Below the pieces are notes generated by a model that searched no databases, was not told the origin of the DNA, and worked only from the letters and a program-made list of their open reading frames with translations. A DNA stretch of 64,000 nucleotides from Glandiceps talaboti (Eukaryota > Hemichordata > Enteropneusta > Spengelidae), in NCBI RefSeq assembly GCF_964340395.1, contig NC_135556.1, forward strand, positions 9,620,501-9,684,500. Reading direction: 5' to 3'. Positions 38,730 through 55,630 of the stretch are shown piece after piece. How positions within the stretch are numbered: position 1 is the first letter of the stretch; every line of letters begins with the position of its first letter. A program made the position numbers and the translations under genes.

Positions 38730-41700
38730 ATAATTATACCAGCACCTGTAATATTAAAGAAAAATAAGGGGAAATTAATGGCAATTTTGAATGTTTTGGC
38801 TCATATTTGGAATGCAACAGAACCAGTGACGTAGATGTGCGTTGTCTTGACATAGAACGACCAGGATATATATATTCCATATTTTTTATTCAACTTGGCT
38901 CGTTCATGGTACCGGTATAATAATACACATCATATCAGTTGGAAAAGTCATACTGCAATTAATTTCAGATTTTTTTTGTATTTTCTATTTTTGATAATCT
39001 GTTCCAGGTTTGAACCCAAAAATCACTAAGTTGGCGTGTTTAAATCATATATTTGGTTTGTTCTCATTTCCTCTTGTTTCAAAACACATAATACCATATA
39101 TTTACTTTAAAAGTAAAATTAAGGAGGGATGTAAAGTTATCCACATCTGTGTAGCTTTATTCATAATTTATTTGTCATAATATAATAAAGAAGTGTACAT
39201 GTAAGATTAAATTACCATGTTTATAAACAGACTTGATCAGTTTATTCTGCATTACAACAACAAGTACTGCTTTCATCAATGCATAAATTGTAATTGCTTC
39301 AAAACGCTGCCTAATCCTAGGGGCTAGTTTTGGATGCTTCACATGCAATCCCATAGTGTAGAGAATCTGTGTGAGCAAATGCAATACAAAGATGATAAAA
39401 AAACATTCTGAATGATGCCTTGGGTCATGTCAAAGTAAATACATGTACTACTAAATGTGTGCCAACCCAGAATTCAGTATAAATGTTAATTTGTAAAAAA
39501 TAATTAATTAGGTACAGACAGAAGTTACTGTCCATTTCATGTTAGTGTTCACTACCTCTTTTTGATACAGCCATGCAGAAACCAATAAGAAACTGCTCAG
39601 TCTACACTTTAAGATAGCAAATTCTTGCTAAATTTTGTCTAAATGAAATTTTTTTTTAAATGTATATATTGCAGACATGTGGGCACCACCAATGTTTTGA
39701 TGTCTGAATTCGATGTGTGCATGACATGTTAGTTCACGTCATTTACTTAGACAAATTGTTGCATCAATCTTGGTATCTTTAAAGTCTCAAACAGGACCAG
39801 TGAACACTAAAGTGAAATGGGTAGTAAATATAGTATGATCATCCTAGTAATGGATTTGTGCATCTCTCATCATTTGTAATTTTTCTAGGGAGAACTCTAT
39901 ATTGCATCCATTTTAATACTAAATTTCAGACCTTTGTAAATTTGTTTGTAAATTTGCATGAAGTTCATTAAAAGCTGCTGCCACATCTGTAAAGCTGAAA
40001 TTGATATAGTCATAATAAATTGCAAAACATCAGATATTTGATATAACATAGCATTCATGGCAAGTATTTCTCTAAACCTTCCCATAGCAATTTCACCCGA
40101 CTCTGCCTACAACCGAAACTAGGTAGATTTTAGGAAAACACAAAGAGTTAAGAAATATAGCTTTCACTTGCTTTCAAACACAGGATACATGTGTACTGTA
40201 TTCAATTTTGTCCTCTAATAAACAAATTAGCAAGGGGTAGGTGAACACCAACATTTCAAGTCAATTAACTTTAAGGATGCACTGTCTGTATTTGTAAAAC
40301 TGTTATGATCGTATGTTCTTGTACATGTTGTTACATCTATTTTCACCTGATCCATTCACATATATGATAAATGTGAGTTATTACATGGAACCTAATTTAC
40401 ATCTGTATGTACTTACCAACTGACATGATATGTGTACCGTGTTGCTGTCAGCATAATTCAACGGTTTGATGCAATTCATATGTACTTTATCATGGGTGTC
40501 ATACTCATAGTTTATGTAAATTTTATGTAGATGTTATTTAAATGATATGCAAATTGACAATCCACCATACATGACATCAATCCTTGGGAGAACACTGGTT
40601 GATTGTTGATACTTGTGTATCACTGTATCATTGTATGTGGTGAAAAAAATTGCATTTTGTAGCATTACCTGCACATGGATGATAAATATACATTTCATAT
40701 TACCTATTTTTTTTACACTGTTTATCCTCAAAGTGTGGTACTAGTCAGTCAACATGAACTGATGACATTCTGGGGTTGGGGTCATTGTAAGGGTCAAACA
40801 CATGTTTAATGCTGTGTGACACTATGTGTTACATCAACCAAATGAGAAAAACCTGACATTGCATTGTCCAATCTGATCTAACTTACATGTGCTTATGACC
40901 ATATAACACACATCAGTGCCTGCATACTTACATGTACATGACCTCAGTTGACCTCAGAGTCTGTTTTCATAATCCACAAGGTTAGAACATAGACCTTTAG
41001 TGAATGCCAAGATCTATGGCCAGAATGTAGGTTACAATGCAAATCAGAAATTTAGCATTTTACTGCAGTAATGTTGTCTCTGACATGAAAATTAAAATCC
41101 AAAGTCAAATTATTTTGTTTTACATTTACGTAATGAAAAATACATGTATCAATTTTCCGATGAGTATGTTTTGATTAATTTTTATACAAGTAATATTCAA
41201 ATTTGCAAGTTTTTCAATGCATTCTTGCTGAGTGTAATATTATTCACTTAAAACTGTATTGAGGTAATGTTTAATCAAGTGATGGGGCATGACGTCTCAT
41301 TAGCTCTGTTAGAGCTATTTGTCATGTCCTTCACTATTGTAACTTTAGTGTCTGTAAGTATGTTTATTATTCATACATTAGTGGAAATAAAACAATATAA
41401 TAAAGCAATGCAAATTGAAATAAAAATGGACAGGTTTGGTGAAAAAGTTATGGGAAAGTAACAATATCAGCTGGCTGTCATGGCAACATAATTCATGGAC
41501 AAGTAATCAGCATTACATGTAAATCAGTTTAGTTTTGTATTCCTATGATGTACATATACTAACCTGGACCCACACCTCAGACAACTAACAATGTTGAGAT
41601 ATGAAACACAACGCAACAAGACATTTGGGGACCTGTCTTTGAGGTAAAAGCGTGTTTTGGTCTTCCATTCTGTCAAATGCTGCTATAAATCATGAAACTT

Positions 41701-42633
41701 ATATTTATGCACTCCATCAAATTATATTAGGTTTGTGAGGGATTATCTCAAATTGTCACAATATGAAGCAAAGCTCAGAAAGTAAAAGTCGATCTGTAGT
41801 TTTAGATTTGCTACGTTTTCCCTGTAAATGATTATTTTTCCAGTGCAATATTGATGTGCATTTAAAGGGCAGTTCTTTGAAGGATTTTAATGACAGGCTC
41901 TCCAGAAATAACAATACATGTATACTGTCAAAAACGTTTGGCACAGTGAAACATACTTAAGTACATATAACTTAAGTTTTACTCCATGATGCTCTTGACA
42001 GTTTATACCTCCGTATTTGTGTAATCTTGTTAATTTTTGGTAATGATAATAAAACAGAATAAGATTAATGTAATATCTGATATAATAATTTTGGCATTAC
42101 ATTATTGAAAAAAAAATGCCTTTGAAGGAGGTGGGAAGGTGAAGATCAAACAGTGTAATTTTGATGGGCTGCAGCCATCTTCCCACATTTGCTTTGTGGG
42201 CTTATTTGACGTTACATACATATATATCATCAAAGTTGAAACAGTGTATAAAAAGTATAAGACACAGTAAAATGTCATGGCAAATGAAATAATTCTGGAT
42301 GTTGTTTTTTTCAAGGGAAAATGAAATTAATCAGTTTTGTTTACTTTATCACATTCACAGGTTTTAAATTTAAGGAGCTGTAATAGGAAGTTACAATAGA
42401 TAAAATTCTGAAAAACACAGCAGCAAAAACAGAAAAAGGGCACTGAACAGTAAAGAGATGTTATTTTATCACTGAAGATAATTTATACAGTATTAAATAT
42501 TTTGTTCGTTGTACCGATATGTTTGAGTTGATAGAAGTAATGATAATGCAACACATTTTTTTTTCATTTACAATTATATGAAAATTGAATGAATCAAAAA
42601 AGAATGAAACTTTTGAGGAATCCATTTTCATGA

Positions 42634-42993
<360 letters not shown>

Positions 42994-43596
42994 TAGCTGC
43001 CTTTTCTGCCAACAAGTTAAAGTGTTAGATATTTATTAATGACTACCTGCATTGGCATATTCGTATACCATTGATATTTACACTGTAGTGCACACTTTGA
43101 AAACGTTGTTGCCTGCATGGACATGAGTGAGTGAGTGTCCATGTACACAAACTCACATGAACGTAGTCATGTTATGAAATTTGCTGTTTCAGAAAAAATG
43201 TCTACAGTGATACAAAACCTCATAAAGTATACGAGTGCAAAACTGTTTATTTCCAATATTTGTTGCCATGCTTGTGGTGTTTTCTGCTGCACTTTTACTC
43301 ACTTCACTTTTGGAAGTAAAGAACCATGCCAAGTACATGTATACATGCTAATACAAATTTACAATATACCCCAAATAGAGCACACTGGCACTCATATATC
43401 AAGTTCTGCTTATTTTATGGTATACCCTTTAGGGCAATACCAGTGCACCCAAGTTAAGCTACCTATGAAAAGGATATTAAATGTTTGATAGTCAAACAGA
43501 ACAGTAAAAACATCAAGTGATTTCTATTTGGTGGGTTAGATTATGAAATGAGTTCTGAGGAAACATTGTTTATACATTGTATCTAGATAATGATGA

Positions 43597-43749
<153 letters not shown>

Positions 43750-44275
43750 TGAATACACGAAAGCAATCCTAGGTCAGTGATTGGTGAATTGTATACCCCA
43801 GGTTGGGTTAGGACAGTTGGTTGGTTAGTCAGTGAATAAACACAGAGAGTTCAAACATTTTGAAAGTTCAACGCTTTCAAACACAGCACCGGGTCAGTAA
43901 GTGTTGTCTTCAGTTTTGAAAAGTTACAGGCGTTCAGGGCATTTGACACATAGTTCAAACACCCCTGGGGGAAGAATTGAGAGGATTGTCGTGGCTGTAC
44001 AGTTGGGCTTTAATATCAAATTATGTGTATAAAGGAACTTTTTATTAGTAAATATTCACCGTATATGTATTCAATCCATTCCAGGTTTTGTGCAAACTTG
44101 TGTAAGCGAAAACTTCCATTTGGAATGTGTCATTCAAAATAGGTTGGGTTGTTTTCCACAATGCTATGTAGAATAATAATGTACACACAACTTTAAACAT
44201 GGTGCAGCCATTCAAAAAAAACAACAACACTGTGTGCCAAACGGACTTCAGTAGTCAAGCGGACACTGACATTGA

Positions 44276-44640
<365 letters not shown>

Positions 44641-44883
44641 GACCTGTTTGGTCAGGAAGACATTCATTTATTGAACATACTGAAACAGTTTAGCCATAGA
44701 CAGTAGAGTGTCTCAACTGTCTATGTTTTCACTAGACCAAGAAAAACATTCAACTTAATACAGGTTTTGAAGACATTTACGTCAAGACAACGTCGAGACT
44801 TCTCCTTGAGAAGAATTGAGTTGACAAGAAGTAAATTGTCAAAAGTGTACACATAGTGATATGTATATCTCTCTTTTCTGTAG

Positions 44884-45003
44884 GTTGTTACCACTGCCCA
44901 GAAAGAAACAAGTCGATCAGACATAGAGAACAGACAGTTGTGTGATTTAGCACTCCGAGGACTTAGGTTGTTATCTAGCTGGACAGCTAGAGTTATGGAA
45001 TTG
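44884..45003 (+). CDS. CYFIP: CYFIP coding exon 8 (residues 370-409)
   Basis: 40 codons, phase 0-0: VVTTAQKE, then LCDLALRGLRLLSSWTARVMEL. A few residues shorter than vertebrate CYFIP in the linker. TCTGTAG acceptor, GTAAGT donor. Confidence 0.95.
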
Positions 45004-45307
45004 GTAAGTACTAGACCTACAGAACCAGGAAGCTTAACGCTTCACCAGCTGTAACTGAAGTATTATTTATTTTTAGACCAGACAACCAACAATGTATTCA
45101 CTAAAAAATTGTTAAAATATTAATAATTAGAATATGAATAATTACATGTTAAGTAGATGTAAATTTTATCTGTAGTACAGTAACAGGTTGAAATTGTGAT
45201 TCGGGGGTAGGATGGGGTCTGGGTGCTGAAAAAGCAATTTGATTGGATTTATTGTACTGACTAATAACTGTATTATGTGTATAGCTATCAAGTATGTTTA
45301 CCTACAG

Positions 45308-45412
45308 GTGATTCAATATTGTTCACAGTATTTGAGATTACGAGTAAGACTCGAACAAATGAATTTAGAAAAAAACAACATTTCACTTGCAGTTAGTGCA
45401 GCTGTAAATTAG
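45308..45412 (+). CDS. Candidate alternative terminal exon of CYFIP
   Basis: A CTACAG acceptor at 45,302-45,307 opens a frame in the correct phase after exon 8: 34 codons (VIQYCSQYLRLRVRLEQMNL... to AAVN) then TAG. If used, it would give a CYFIP of about 443 residues lacking most of the C-terminal region. The peptide has a plausible amphipathic composition, but it matches nothing I know and could be chance. Confidence 0.3.
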   Translation: MIQYCSQYLRLRVRLEQMNLEKNNISLAVSAAVN

Positions 45413-45929
45413 TGTTTCTACATTAGATGTAGGCAACTTGTATGTGTATATAAACAGAGAAAACACAGCAAGAGTGTAGAATTATGGGTTTAGTGTATAT
45501 AGCAGTAAATGAGTACACAAACTTGAGTCTTTGACTAGGTTTTCACCACAGCAGAGTTTTTCAAGAAGGTTATTTTCTTAATCTCAAACTTTTCTGGAAT
45601 TCAAGCAAACTGAGACAAATAATGACATTAGGATCATAAACGTTAGAGTAAAGAGGAAGGGAGAATCAGAACTACCCAACCATTCAAATAATTGGCCATG
45701 CATGCATTACATGTAGATAAAGTTAATCACATATATACCGGGTACATAGTATGTATAGCACACTTGCTACACCCAATGGCTGACCCTGATGTTCTTGGGG
45801 CATTTGTTAAAGGCATACCAAACCCATCTTTGTATTGTCTGTTGTGAGTTTTACACTTCTGTTTTTCTTTGACTACATTTATAATGTACTCTATTTGACA
45901 TATTTTGTACGTGTACTTGTATTATGTAG

Positions 45930-46040
<111 letters not shown>

Positions 46041-46558
46041 TGACAACTGTCAATCAATGTCACCCGATGTGAGTGGGAATGCACAGGTATATGTGAAAAC
46101 AAGAGATGAGAATTCAGTTGTATAATGAATATCGTCAAGTCATCACCACAAAAGTAGCCTTGGTATTAGTAGGAAATACAACTCGGCCCTCACTCACCTC
46201 AGTGTATATCCTTTACCTGTACCACATGCTACTTGCTAGCCAAGATGAATGTATTTGAATAAAATATTATGGGATATATACCCTGCTTGTATCTTGATAA
46301 TGGGTGTCTAAGTCGTTAGTTCTGCAGAGCTCAAAATGTGAATTGCCCATTAATTTTCTCAGTTATTCATAAATTTTGCATATGTTGGTATAATTTATAT
46401 TATTTCTCAGTCTTCATTCAGCCAGAAAATATTCATGACAAAGGTTTTATCCCATTTCATCTTTGACTTGACGGGACAAGGAGATTTGAAGAACTTTGAT
46501 TTTTCAGAATAACTTTCCCAGGTGCATTCTACCTTAATGTTTACATTTCTGTTGCTAG

Positions 46559-46774
<216 letters not shown>

Positions 46775-46819
46775 TAAGAATAGTACTGAAATATCAGTTT
46801 CTGTGATTGGTAGTTTAGT

Positions 46820-47190
46820 TACAACTGCCGACATCAGACCGTGGATGAATGGAACCTGTTACAAACAAGGAAAGTAAACAACTGAATTGACACTTGGCAC
46901 AGCATGTTGAAAGTACTTCTATTACATTCCATCATTTGATAAGAACAGTTTTATGGCCTCTTTACATAATAGTTCATGTTGACAAACACATTGCCAGTTC
47001 GCCTGGCATTTAATGTACACATAAAGAGGCCATAAAAATGTTCTTATCAAACCATGGTGTGTAATACAAGTCTCTGTCCTTCCAAAATGCTGTGCCAAGT
47101 GTTATTAATCCAATTCATTTGTTTACTTTCCCTGTTTGTAAGGTAGTTTGTAAGGTTCTGTTTGTCCACAGTCTGATGTCTGCAGTTGTA
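46820..47190. mobile_element. MITE with long inverted arms and TA target, copy 1
   Basis: About 370 bp. The left arm runs from TACAACTGCCGACATCAGACC and the right arm ends with its complement GGTCTGATGTCTGCAGTTGTA in near-matching form. Internal arms GATAAGAACAGTTTTATGGCC / GGCCATAAAAATGTTCTTATC also pair. TA on both sides fits a Tc1/mariner-type target. A diverged relative lies at 60,285-60,668. Confidence 0.75.
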
Positions 47191-47537
47191 CTATACTATA
47201 TGTGTATTCATTTTTATTTTCTATGATCTCTCTCTACACACACGGACAAAATTTTACTGAAAATCTAGCTAAATTTCCTGCTGGGAAAAGGATGAACAGG
47301 GCATGTCAGCAGTAATCTATCACACACATACACACACTGATAGGTGGTTGGAATTGGTCACTTCATTCAGTTTACTACAACTTTAATTTTAATGTCTTAG
47401 CTTTCCACTTACCACATGAACTGGTGCTGGTACATGTACTTCACATAGCCAAAAATTGAAGATCTAACGATTTACAATGTCTCAGTAATGATAATGTTCT
47501 GTGTATTAATTCTCTACAACATTACTCCTCTTCGCAG

Positions 47538-47685
47538 TATAATAAAGTCAGTACGTGAGACGTGTGCTGATTGGCTACGAGGTGTGGAGCCACGAGATGA
47601 TCCAGCAATAAGGGGAGAGAAAGATCCTAAAACAGGATATAATGTTCATGTGCCAAGGAGAAGTGTAGGACCTTCAAGTACACAG
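47538..47685 (+). CDS. CYFIP: CYFIP coding exon 11 (residues 506-555)
   Basis: Phase 2 to 0: completes Ser, then IIKSVRETCADW, RGEKDPKTGYNV, VPRRSVGPSSTQ. TTCGCAG acceptor, GTATGT donor. Confidence 0.97.
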
Positions 47686-48344
47686 GTATGTCTGACAACT
47701 ATTCATCATTATTGCCCACTTTACTTTATCACTTAATTGCTTACAGCAGGGAATGTTTATGGTTATGTATCTTTAAATGTTAATATTTTTCGTACAGAAT
47801 CATAATGAAAAGTATAGCAATGAGAGTGTAGCTAAAGCTTGCTTATACCACTCGTAGACTACAAATGTATAGTCCAAATGTGACATGAACATTAAACGTC
47901 ATGTTTTATAACATGGCTTGGCTAATTCAGGCATGTCTGCTGCCCTCTATGGCAGAAGGTGCGACACTCAGAACAAAAGGGTTGTTGTGTGAAAACATTT
48001 GCACAGCAAATAATTCCCATTGAATAATCCATCATACAGCAATTAAACAAGCATGCCTACAAGACCTCCCCCTCCCTCCCCCTTCCTCCTCCATCCTCAG
48101 GTTGACACATGTTCATACATTATGTACTGAGAATCATGATAGTTTCTTGTACAAATTGTAAGTTTTACCATTTGTTATGGTCAGAAGATAAAGTCATTAT
48201 AAGAAATTTGTGTACACGTGTTTATAAGGCTTTTCAGAGCTGTCAGAAAATTTGAATTTAAGATTCAAGTGTTTTAGTGTATGCACATGGTTTTGTTTAA
48301 AATTTTGATTGCTGATTGTTTGTATGGTATTTCGCTATTTATTC

Positions 48345-48646
<302 letters not shown>

Positions 48647-48690
48647 TAGGACATGAGTAGATTTAAATGGAGTAAAGTTTTACACTCTAA

Positions 48691-48876
<186 letters not shown>

Positions 48877-49064
48877 TGATTGATGTCTTTGTCTCCTCTA
48901 AACCAATTTGATAAGCCTCTGATGTAACTGCATAAATTTGGTGTTTGAATTTTAAGTGTTATGCTTAGTTGTTAAGAGTTAGCCAAGTGAACTGTTTCAG
49001 CCACAATTATCTATTGATTTGTTGATTGTATGTTTTACTGAAATTCAATATAATTGTACAGTGA

Positions 49065-49190
<126 letters not shown>

Positions 49191-49911
49191 TAAGTCATGT
49201 AGATTATTAAAGTCCAATTATTTACCAGTTGTACTTTCATCTTTGTTACTAAAGTTTCTAAATCACAAAATGATCCCTTTCCTACTTTGGTCTAACACCA
49301 TGTATACATATGTAACTGGATATTGGAATATTTTAGGCAGTACATAATTGTTGAAACCAAGGTTCTTCAGTGGTGTTAATCTTATAAGGGGAGCCTTAAG
49401 GATTAGTTTACATGACTGAATATATATTGTTTCAAACCCCATGCAATGTTTGAATCCCATGTTTTCAAATTAGGTGTCATCATTTGATAGGATCACTCAA
49501 TATTTAGACTATGAAATACATGGTGTGGGGGAGGGGGGGGGGGTTCTTATCATCCTTCCCCTTATTTGTGGAAAGGGGTGAGAACAGTGCCCCCAACGAC
49601 TGATTTGTCATTCTATCTATTGTCATGAGTATTCACTTTTCAGAACCCACTTTCCTATGGCTCTGCCAGACACCTATTTTTACCACACAAATGTAATTCT
49701 AAATTGACTTGGCCTGTAACAACATACAAATATACTTTTGAAAAAATGAAATTAAAAATGAAATTAAAAATAAATTTGAAAAATTTTGTTACTTTTAAAA
49801 AATAAAATAAAAAAAATGTAAAAAAAAGATTTAAAATAAACAAAATAATAAAGAAAAACATTCAAATGTACTAGACTTCAATACATAAAAACACTAATTC
49901 CAGATTTATGA

Positions 49912-50085
<174 letters not shown>

Positions 50086-50285
50086 TAGCACTATCAAACA
50101 TATAAGGCTCAGAAGTGTTTACAAATGTAGCTATGCAGGCTGTGGGACTGTCTCTTTGTCTGTCTTTCTTTGTCTGTCTTTCTTTGTCTGTCTGCCTTCC
50201 TGTTTGTCTCTCTGCCATTCTCTTGCCTGCCTGCTTATCTTCCTGTTTGTTGCTAGCCAGCCTTTTTGTCTTTCTGTGTCTGCTT

Positions 50286-50434
50286 TATATGTATGTATGA
50301 TGTATGTATGTATGTATGTATGTATGTATGTATGTATGTATGTATGTATGTATGTATCATGTATGTATGTATGTATGTATGTATGTATGTATGTATGTAT
50401 GTATGTATGTATGTATGTATGTATGTATGTATGT
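50286..50434. repeat. (TATG)n microsatellite
   Basis: TATG runs with two short breaks (TATGATG and TATCATG), in the intron after coding exon 15 and preceded by a TCTG/TTTG-rich stretch from about 50,150. Confidence 0.95.
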
Positions 50435-50557
50435 GTGAATGAATGTACATATGCTAGTTAAATGACCCAGTTCAAGTTTATAGTATAGGTCTGGTTGCAC
50501 CCACCCATTGTGGTAATTACATGTTTTGGACAAATCTTACTCTCACTTTTACAGTAA

Positions 50558-50815
<258 letters not shown>

Positions 50816-51297
50816 TGAAACTCTTTTCGTGGCGTTCAAAAAAAGATTTTGATAGCTGTCACTGCTACATTTATGTGCAGCAAATGTGGATTGTTACATG
50901 CCAACCTGTTTTCGGTACAATTCACACTCAACGACTTGCCACATTATCCTAATATATCATTATATCAGCAACTTGCTAAGCAAGATTGAATGTACCTGTG
51001 ACATTTCAAGAAGCTCTGAAATTTGTTTTTTTTAAAGATTTTTATATTAAATTTTACCCTCACCAAGTTGCAACATTATCACTATGTATAAGTAAACTTA
51101 ATGTGAAGGTAAAAATGTAGTTACATGTGAAATTTCATGAAAGATGGAACCTTTTTTTTCTCATGACAACTGACTGCACTTTATAGTTTATTGAATATTG
51201 TTTATCTTATTTTCATTCATATGATGTATCTCATTGAACACTTACTGAACAACAATCACGTTCCTTCTTCATGTTTGAAATGGTTTCTCCTGCTTGA

Positions 51298-51483
<186 letters not shown>

Positions 51484-52077
51484 TGAGTACAGTACGCCCT
51501 CTATGGCCACTGAGTTAGAGGATGTCACCATGAAAAATGGAAATTTTAGATTGCACATGTAGCTCGATGAAGGCTGAATAATATTTTCTCATATATTTCA
51601 AACTGCTTATATCTGTTAGTGTTCCCTTGTATGTAACATTGAGTGAGTTTGGTACTGTTGTGAAATTTAGCACAAACGAAAGTGACACTTTCAGGACCAC
51701 AATATCTTGCAAAAAATAAACATAGCCAAGGCACCCTTTAGGAACAGTAGAGAGCACCAAATGTAATAAATCAATATAATGTGATCAGAAAAAACAGTGC
51801 CATCTATCATAAATAGAGAACAAGACTGACAGTTTACAGTCAAAGGCCCTCATTTATGTTGTGTACATTGGGTAAAATAAAAAATACTGGACTAATACGA
51901 GTCATTACACACTCACAGATTTTGTTCATGCTTACTCTGATTCAGATCTCTTTTTTGTACAAGACAACATTTTTGTTTTATTTTCTTATTTTTTGTATTT
52001 TGTATTTTTATTCTCTGTAAAGTAGTTGAAGTGCAACTTCAAACTGAATGACACACAAACAGAGGAAGAGAGAGACT

Positions 52078-52108
<31 letters not shown>

Positions 52109-52145
52109 TGGAGAGACAAACTCGACAGACAGACAGACAGACAGA
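52078..52145. repeat. (CAGA)n microsatellite
   Basis: Two short CAGA runs in the intron after coding exon 17. Confidence 0.9.
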
Positions 52146-52746
52146 AACAATCACAAAAAGATCAAGGCTTTGACACAGTTGATGTGCAGTGTTGCAGCCA
52201 GAGGGGGTTTTTGGGTCATTTGACACACATTTTTTGGACCTGACCCACAATTTTGGAAGTGACAGGTCATGGATGACCCACACTAAAATTGTATGCAAAT
52301 ATGTTTAGCAACATGACCATGCCTATAGCAACAGCCAAATGATTGCGTATATTGCATAGATAACAACAGGGTTGGATGGGATAGGCAACTGCACAATCAT
52401 TCAGTAAATATGTAGCACGGATCAGCATGTGGGTACATATTTTTAGAAACTGTACAGTTGTGCTACAATGCCATTGGCGCTTTTTTTATAATGTCCCAAA
52501 AAAATTTATGATAACCCAGAAAAATGAAAGTCTCGGGACACTATGCCCCACTCTTTCATAAGGCTGGCTGCAACACTGGATGTGGAATAGTTTCAAATAT
52601 GGAAATATCTGGAAAATATACAGTGTTCATGGTTCCAAGAATCTCTAGGACAGTAAAATATAGTTCCTTTGGAACAGTAAATTGGCTTTGTTCACACAAT
52701 GATTAGATTATTCAGCACTAATATCTCCGAAAATGAAAATTTATGA

Positions 52747-53010
<264 letters not shown>

Positions 53011-53375
53011 TGAGCGAAGTCATCAGTCTTGTTTAACGGATAAAACTTATTGTGAGGCGTATTTTTTAGTGCAATTGAATGATACGTAGGGTAGTGTAAT
53101 ATAGTGTGTAGGTGTTGTCAAGTGCTCACTTCTGTGTGTCTTTGTGTGGGTGTGTGTGCCTGCGTCTGTGTGTGCCTGTATTATCTGTGTTTGTCTGTCC
53201 ATCTGGTTGTCTGTATGTGTCTGAGTGTCTACATGTGCGCGCATGTGTATGTGTCTGCATACATATGTCTGCATGTATGCCAGATTGAATATATCTCAGT
53301 CAGACTCTGCATCTGTCTGTCTGTCTGTCTGTGTCAGCACATATGGTGATGTGTGCACACAGATATGTGTAGTTG

Positions 53376-53530
53376 GATGACTTTAAGGCCATGATTCAAT
53401 CCCAGGTTCACATATAAGTGTTATCTTATCAGTGGTGGTATGAGGATTAGATAAGATTATTCTTTCATTCTGGACCAACTTTTTTATAACTCTGCCAGAC
53501 AACTAATTTTAATCCTTATCTGCACAGGGC
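53376..53530 (+). repeat. Dispersed repeat (AATCCCAGG family), copy 2
   Basis: TTTAAGGCCATGATTCAATC to CTCTGCCAGACAACTAATTTTAATCC, sharing with the copy at 44,507 the order AATCCCAGG, TTATTCTTT, GGACCAACTTTTT and CTGCCAGAC. Confidence 0.6.
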
Positions 53531-54706
53531 CTTTAACTTTAAGGTCACAAACCATTGATCCTGTCTAACTTGATATTTGATTGGGATTTTCAAACCCCAA
53601 ATGGTCATATCTGAGTCAAAGCAAAGGATATATTTTTGTTAAGAAAAGTTAAACTAATAGCTCAGAAAAGCAGACTATGCTGGGAAGGGTGAAAGAATAG
53701 AATTCAGTCTAAAATTAATATTTGTTCAAAAGAGTTTACGTTGTTTGGTCCAATATGAAAGTTGGGTAGGGCATGATTTGTAATGGTTGTCAATGGTTGT
53801 CTCAATGAGAAGTTTCCCAAACAGTCAATTTTCCACTTCCAAGATGCAATGCTTGAGATGATGTCACTTGTATTATTGTGTTTAGGTTTGTTTTATCTTT
53901 ATAACATTTGGAATAACATTTTCATCCTGACAGAAAGACATATTGACCTTTGGAATTGTGAGTGATTTGATAGAACAAAGACTGAACATCATCAATGACA
54001 CAGAGAAGGGTTTAACTGATAAACCCAGGTTACGGTCAGATGACAACCATTCCCCTGTCTGAATAGATGTGCAAACCCTCCTGCACGTACAGAATACGTT
54101 ATATGGGGAGACGCACAATATATCTCGGAACCCGCAACAGGTCTATGCAAGACTTAAACTTGCTGGATGACCGATTCCAGATTTGATAGCAAAAAAGTGT
54201 TTGAATCAAAAAAAAAATTGTTCAAGGAAGGCTAAATGAGATGATTCTTAGTGTGAAAAGTGGGTCAAAAAAATGCACTTTTTGGTCAAAAGAGATCACT
54301 GGAATACTGCAGATGAGTAGTCTCATAGTAGCAACATGTGTATTCCATCTGAGTATATTTTCATGCTGCGCACAGTACATTACTCTAAAGTTTATAGATT
54401 AGGTTACAACTACCACATTGCCGTCAGTAAAAACTAGGTCACTAAGTGAACCGTAGTAGATATTGGCAGGTATATTATGTACTGTATTGGTATAGTAGCC
54501 CCATTGTTGGTGAAATTGGATTAAAATGACAGTTTGAGTACTTGCAGGATTTATGACTTGGGAATGGTTATCCCCGGATACTTGGCAATCGTTTTGGAGT
54601 CTCAAATTCTAGCCACTAGAGAGGCTAAGATTTAGGAGCATTAGCTAAGGTTAAACGTTTGATGGGCTAAATTACAGAAAATACAAATTAAAAAGAAAAA
54701 ATATTA

Positions 54707-55136
54707 CAGAAATATCTGAAGGGTCACTGAAAGACTGTGCATATCATACACATTTTATGTTCTCAAGAACAATTTAGATACTAGATAAAAAACAAGCTTC
54801 CCACAGACCTCTCATTACAAACATAAAGAACACCATCAGACCCCAACTGATACACAGACACACACACAACAAGCTATTGAAAGTTGTCCATTGCAGGTTC
54901 AGATTTTGACACATACAAATTGAAACTAGCTAGAATTGGAGTCTGCTTGCATGGTTCCCCGTGGTGACGTGTGTGTACACATACAATGCCTGCTTGTCAA
55001 CAGGAGTGTGGTGTTGTTTGTCTTTGTAATGAGAGGTCTGTGGGAAGCCAGTTTTGTATCTAGTATCTAAATTGTTCTTGGGAATATAAAATGTGTATGA
55101 TATGCACAGTCTTTCAGCGACCCCTCAATATTTCTG
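54707..55136. mobile_element. Long-inverted-repeat MITE
   Basis: Arms 54,707-54,831 and about 55,023-55,136 are close complements (landmarks CTGAAAGACTGTGCATATCA, CAATTTAGATACTAGAT, CCACAGACCTCTCATTACAA). The loop is about 190 bp with no coding potential. The whole block can fold into a stem of about 115 bp. Confidence 0.82.
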
Positions 55137-55630
55137 CTGTAAGCTGAGTACCTATAGTCTTTTACGTACAGAAGCATAGTTTGTATACTATCACTTCCAG
55201 AACTCAAACGTGGCATCCAGTAATAAATAATTTATCCTAAGTTGAATAAAATGTCTAGCAAAACCCTATGGTTATGCCTTCCAGTGTGTTAACTTATGAT
55301 GACAACTTTCAATGCCAGTGATGGTATAAATACATTGACATCAGCATCATACTGGAACGTTTCCCCTCCACTGTCTATGCTTAAATTGAGGTTATATGTG
55401 TAAGTATTTTCTCCCGAGTAAAAATTCACATAAACTCAACTTGTGCCACTTTTATTCCAGTAACAGTGTTGAGAAAAATGTAGATCTATCATAATGTTGA
55501 TCCAAACACTGCAGTGTTGGTAAAACCTGGATCTATATCACAGTGTTGATTGAAAAAACACAGATGTTAACCCCCCAGATTTATCAGAAACTTCTTTTTT
55601 TTAAAGTGTTGTTTGTTTTCTATGACACAG

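Noticed and set aside
41267-41461. Plus-strand 64-residue frame with a hydrophobic stretch
   Set aside because: No recognised family, no fitting splice sites, lies in a CYFIP intron; hydrophobicity alone is expected in AT-rich DNA.
50156-50461. 101-residue plus-strand frame
   Set aside because: TCTG/TATG repeat translation inside a CYFIP intron.
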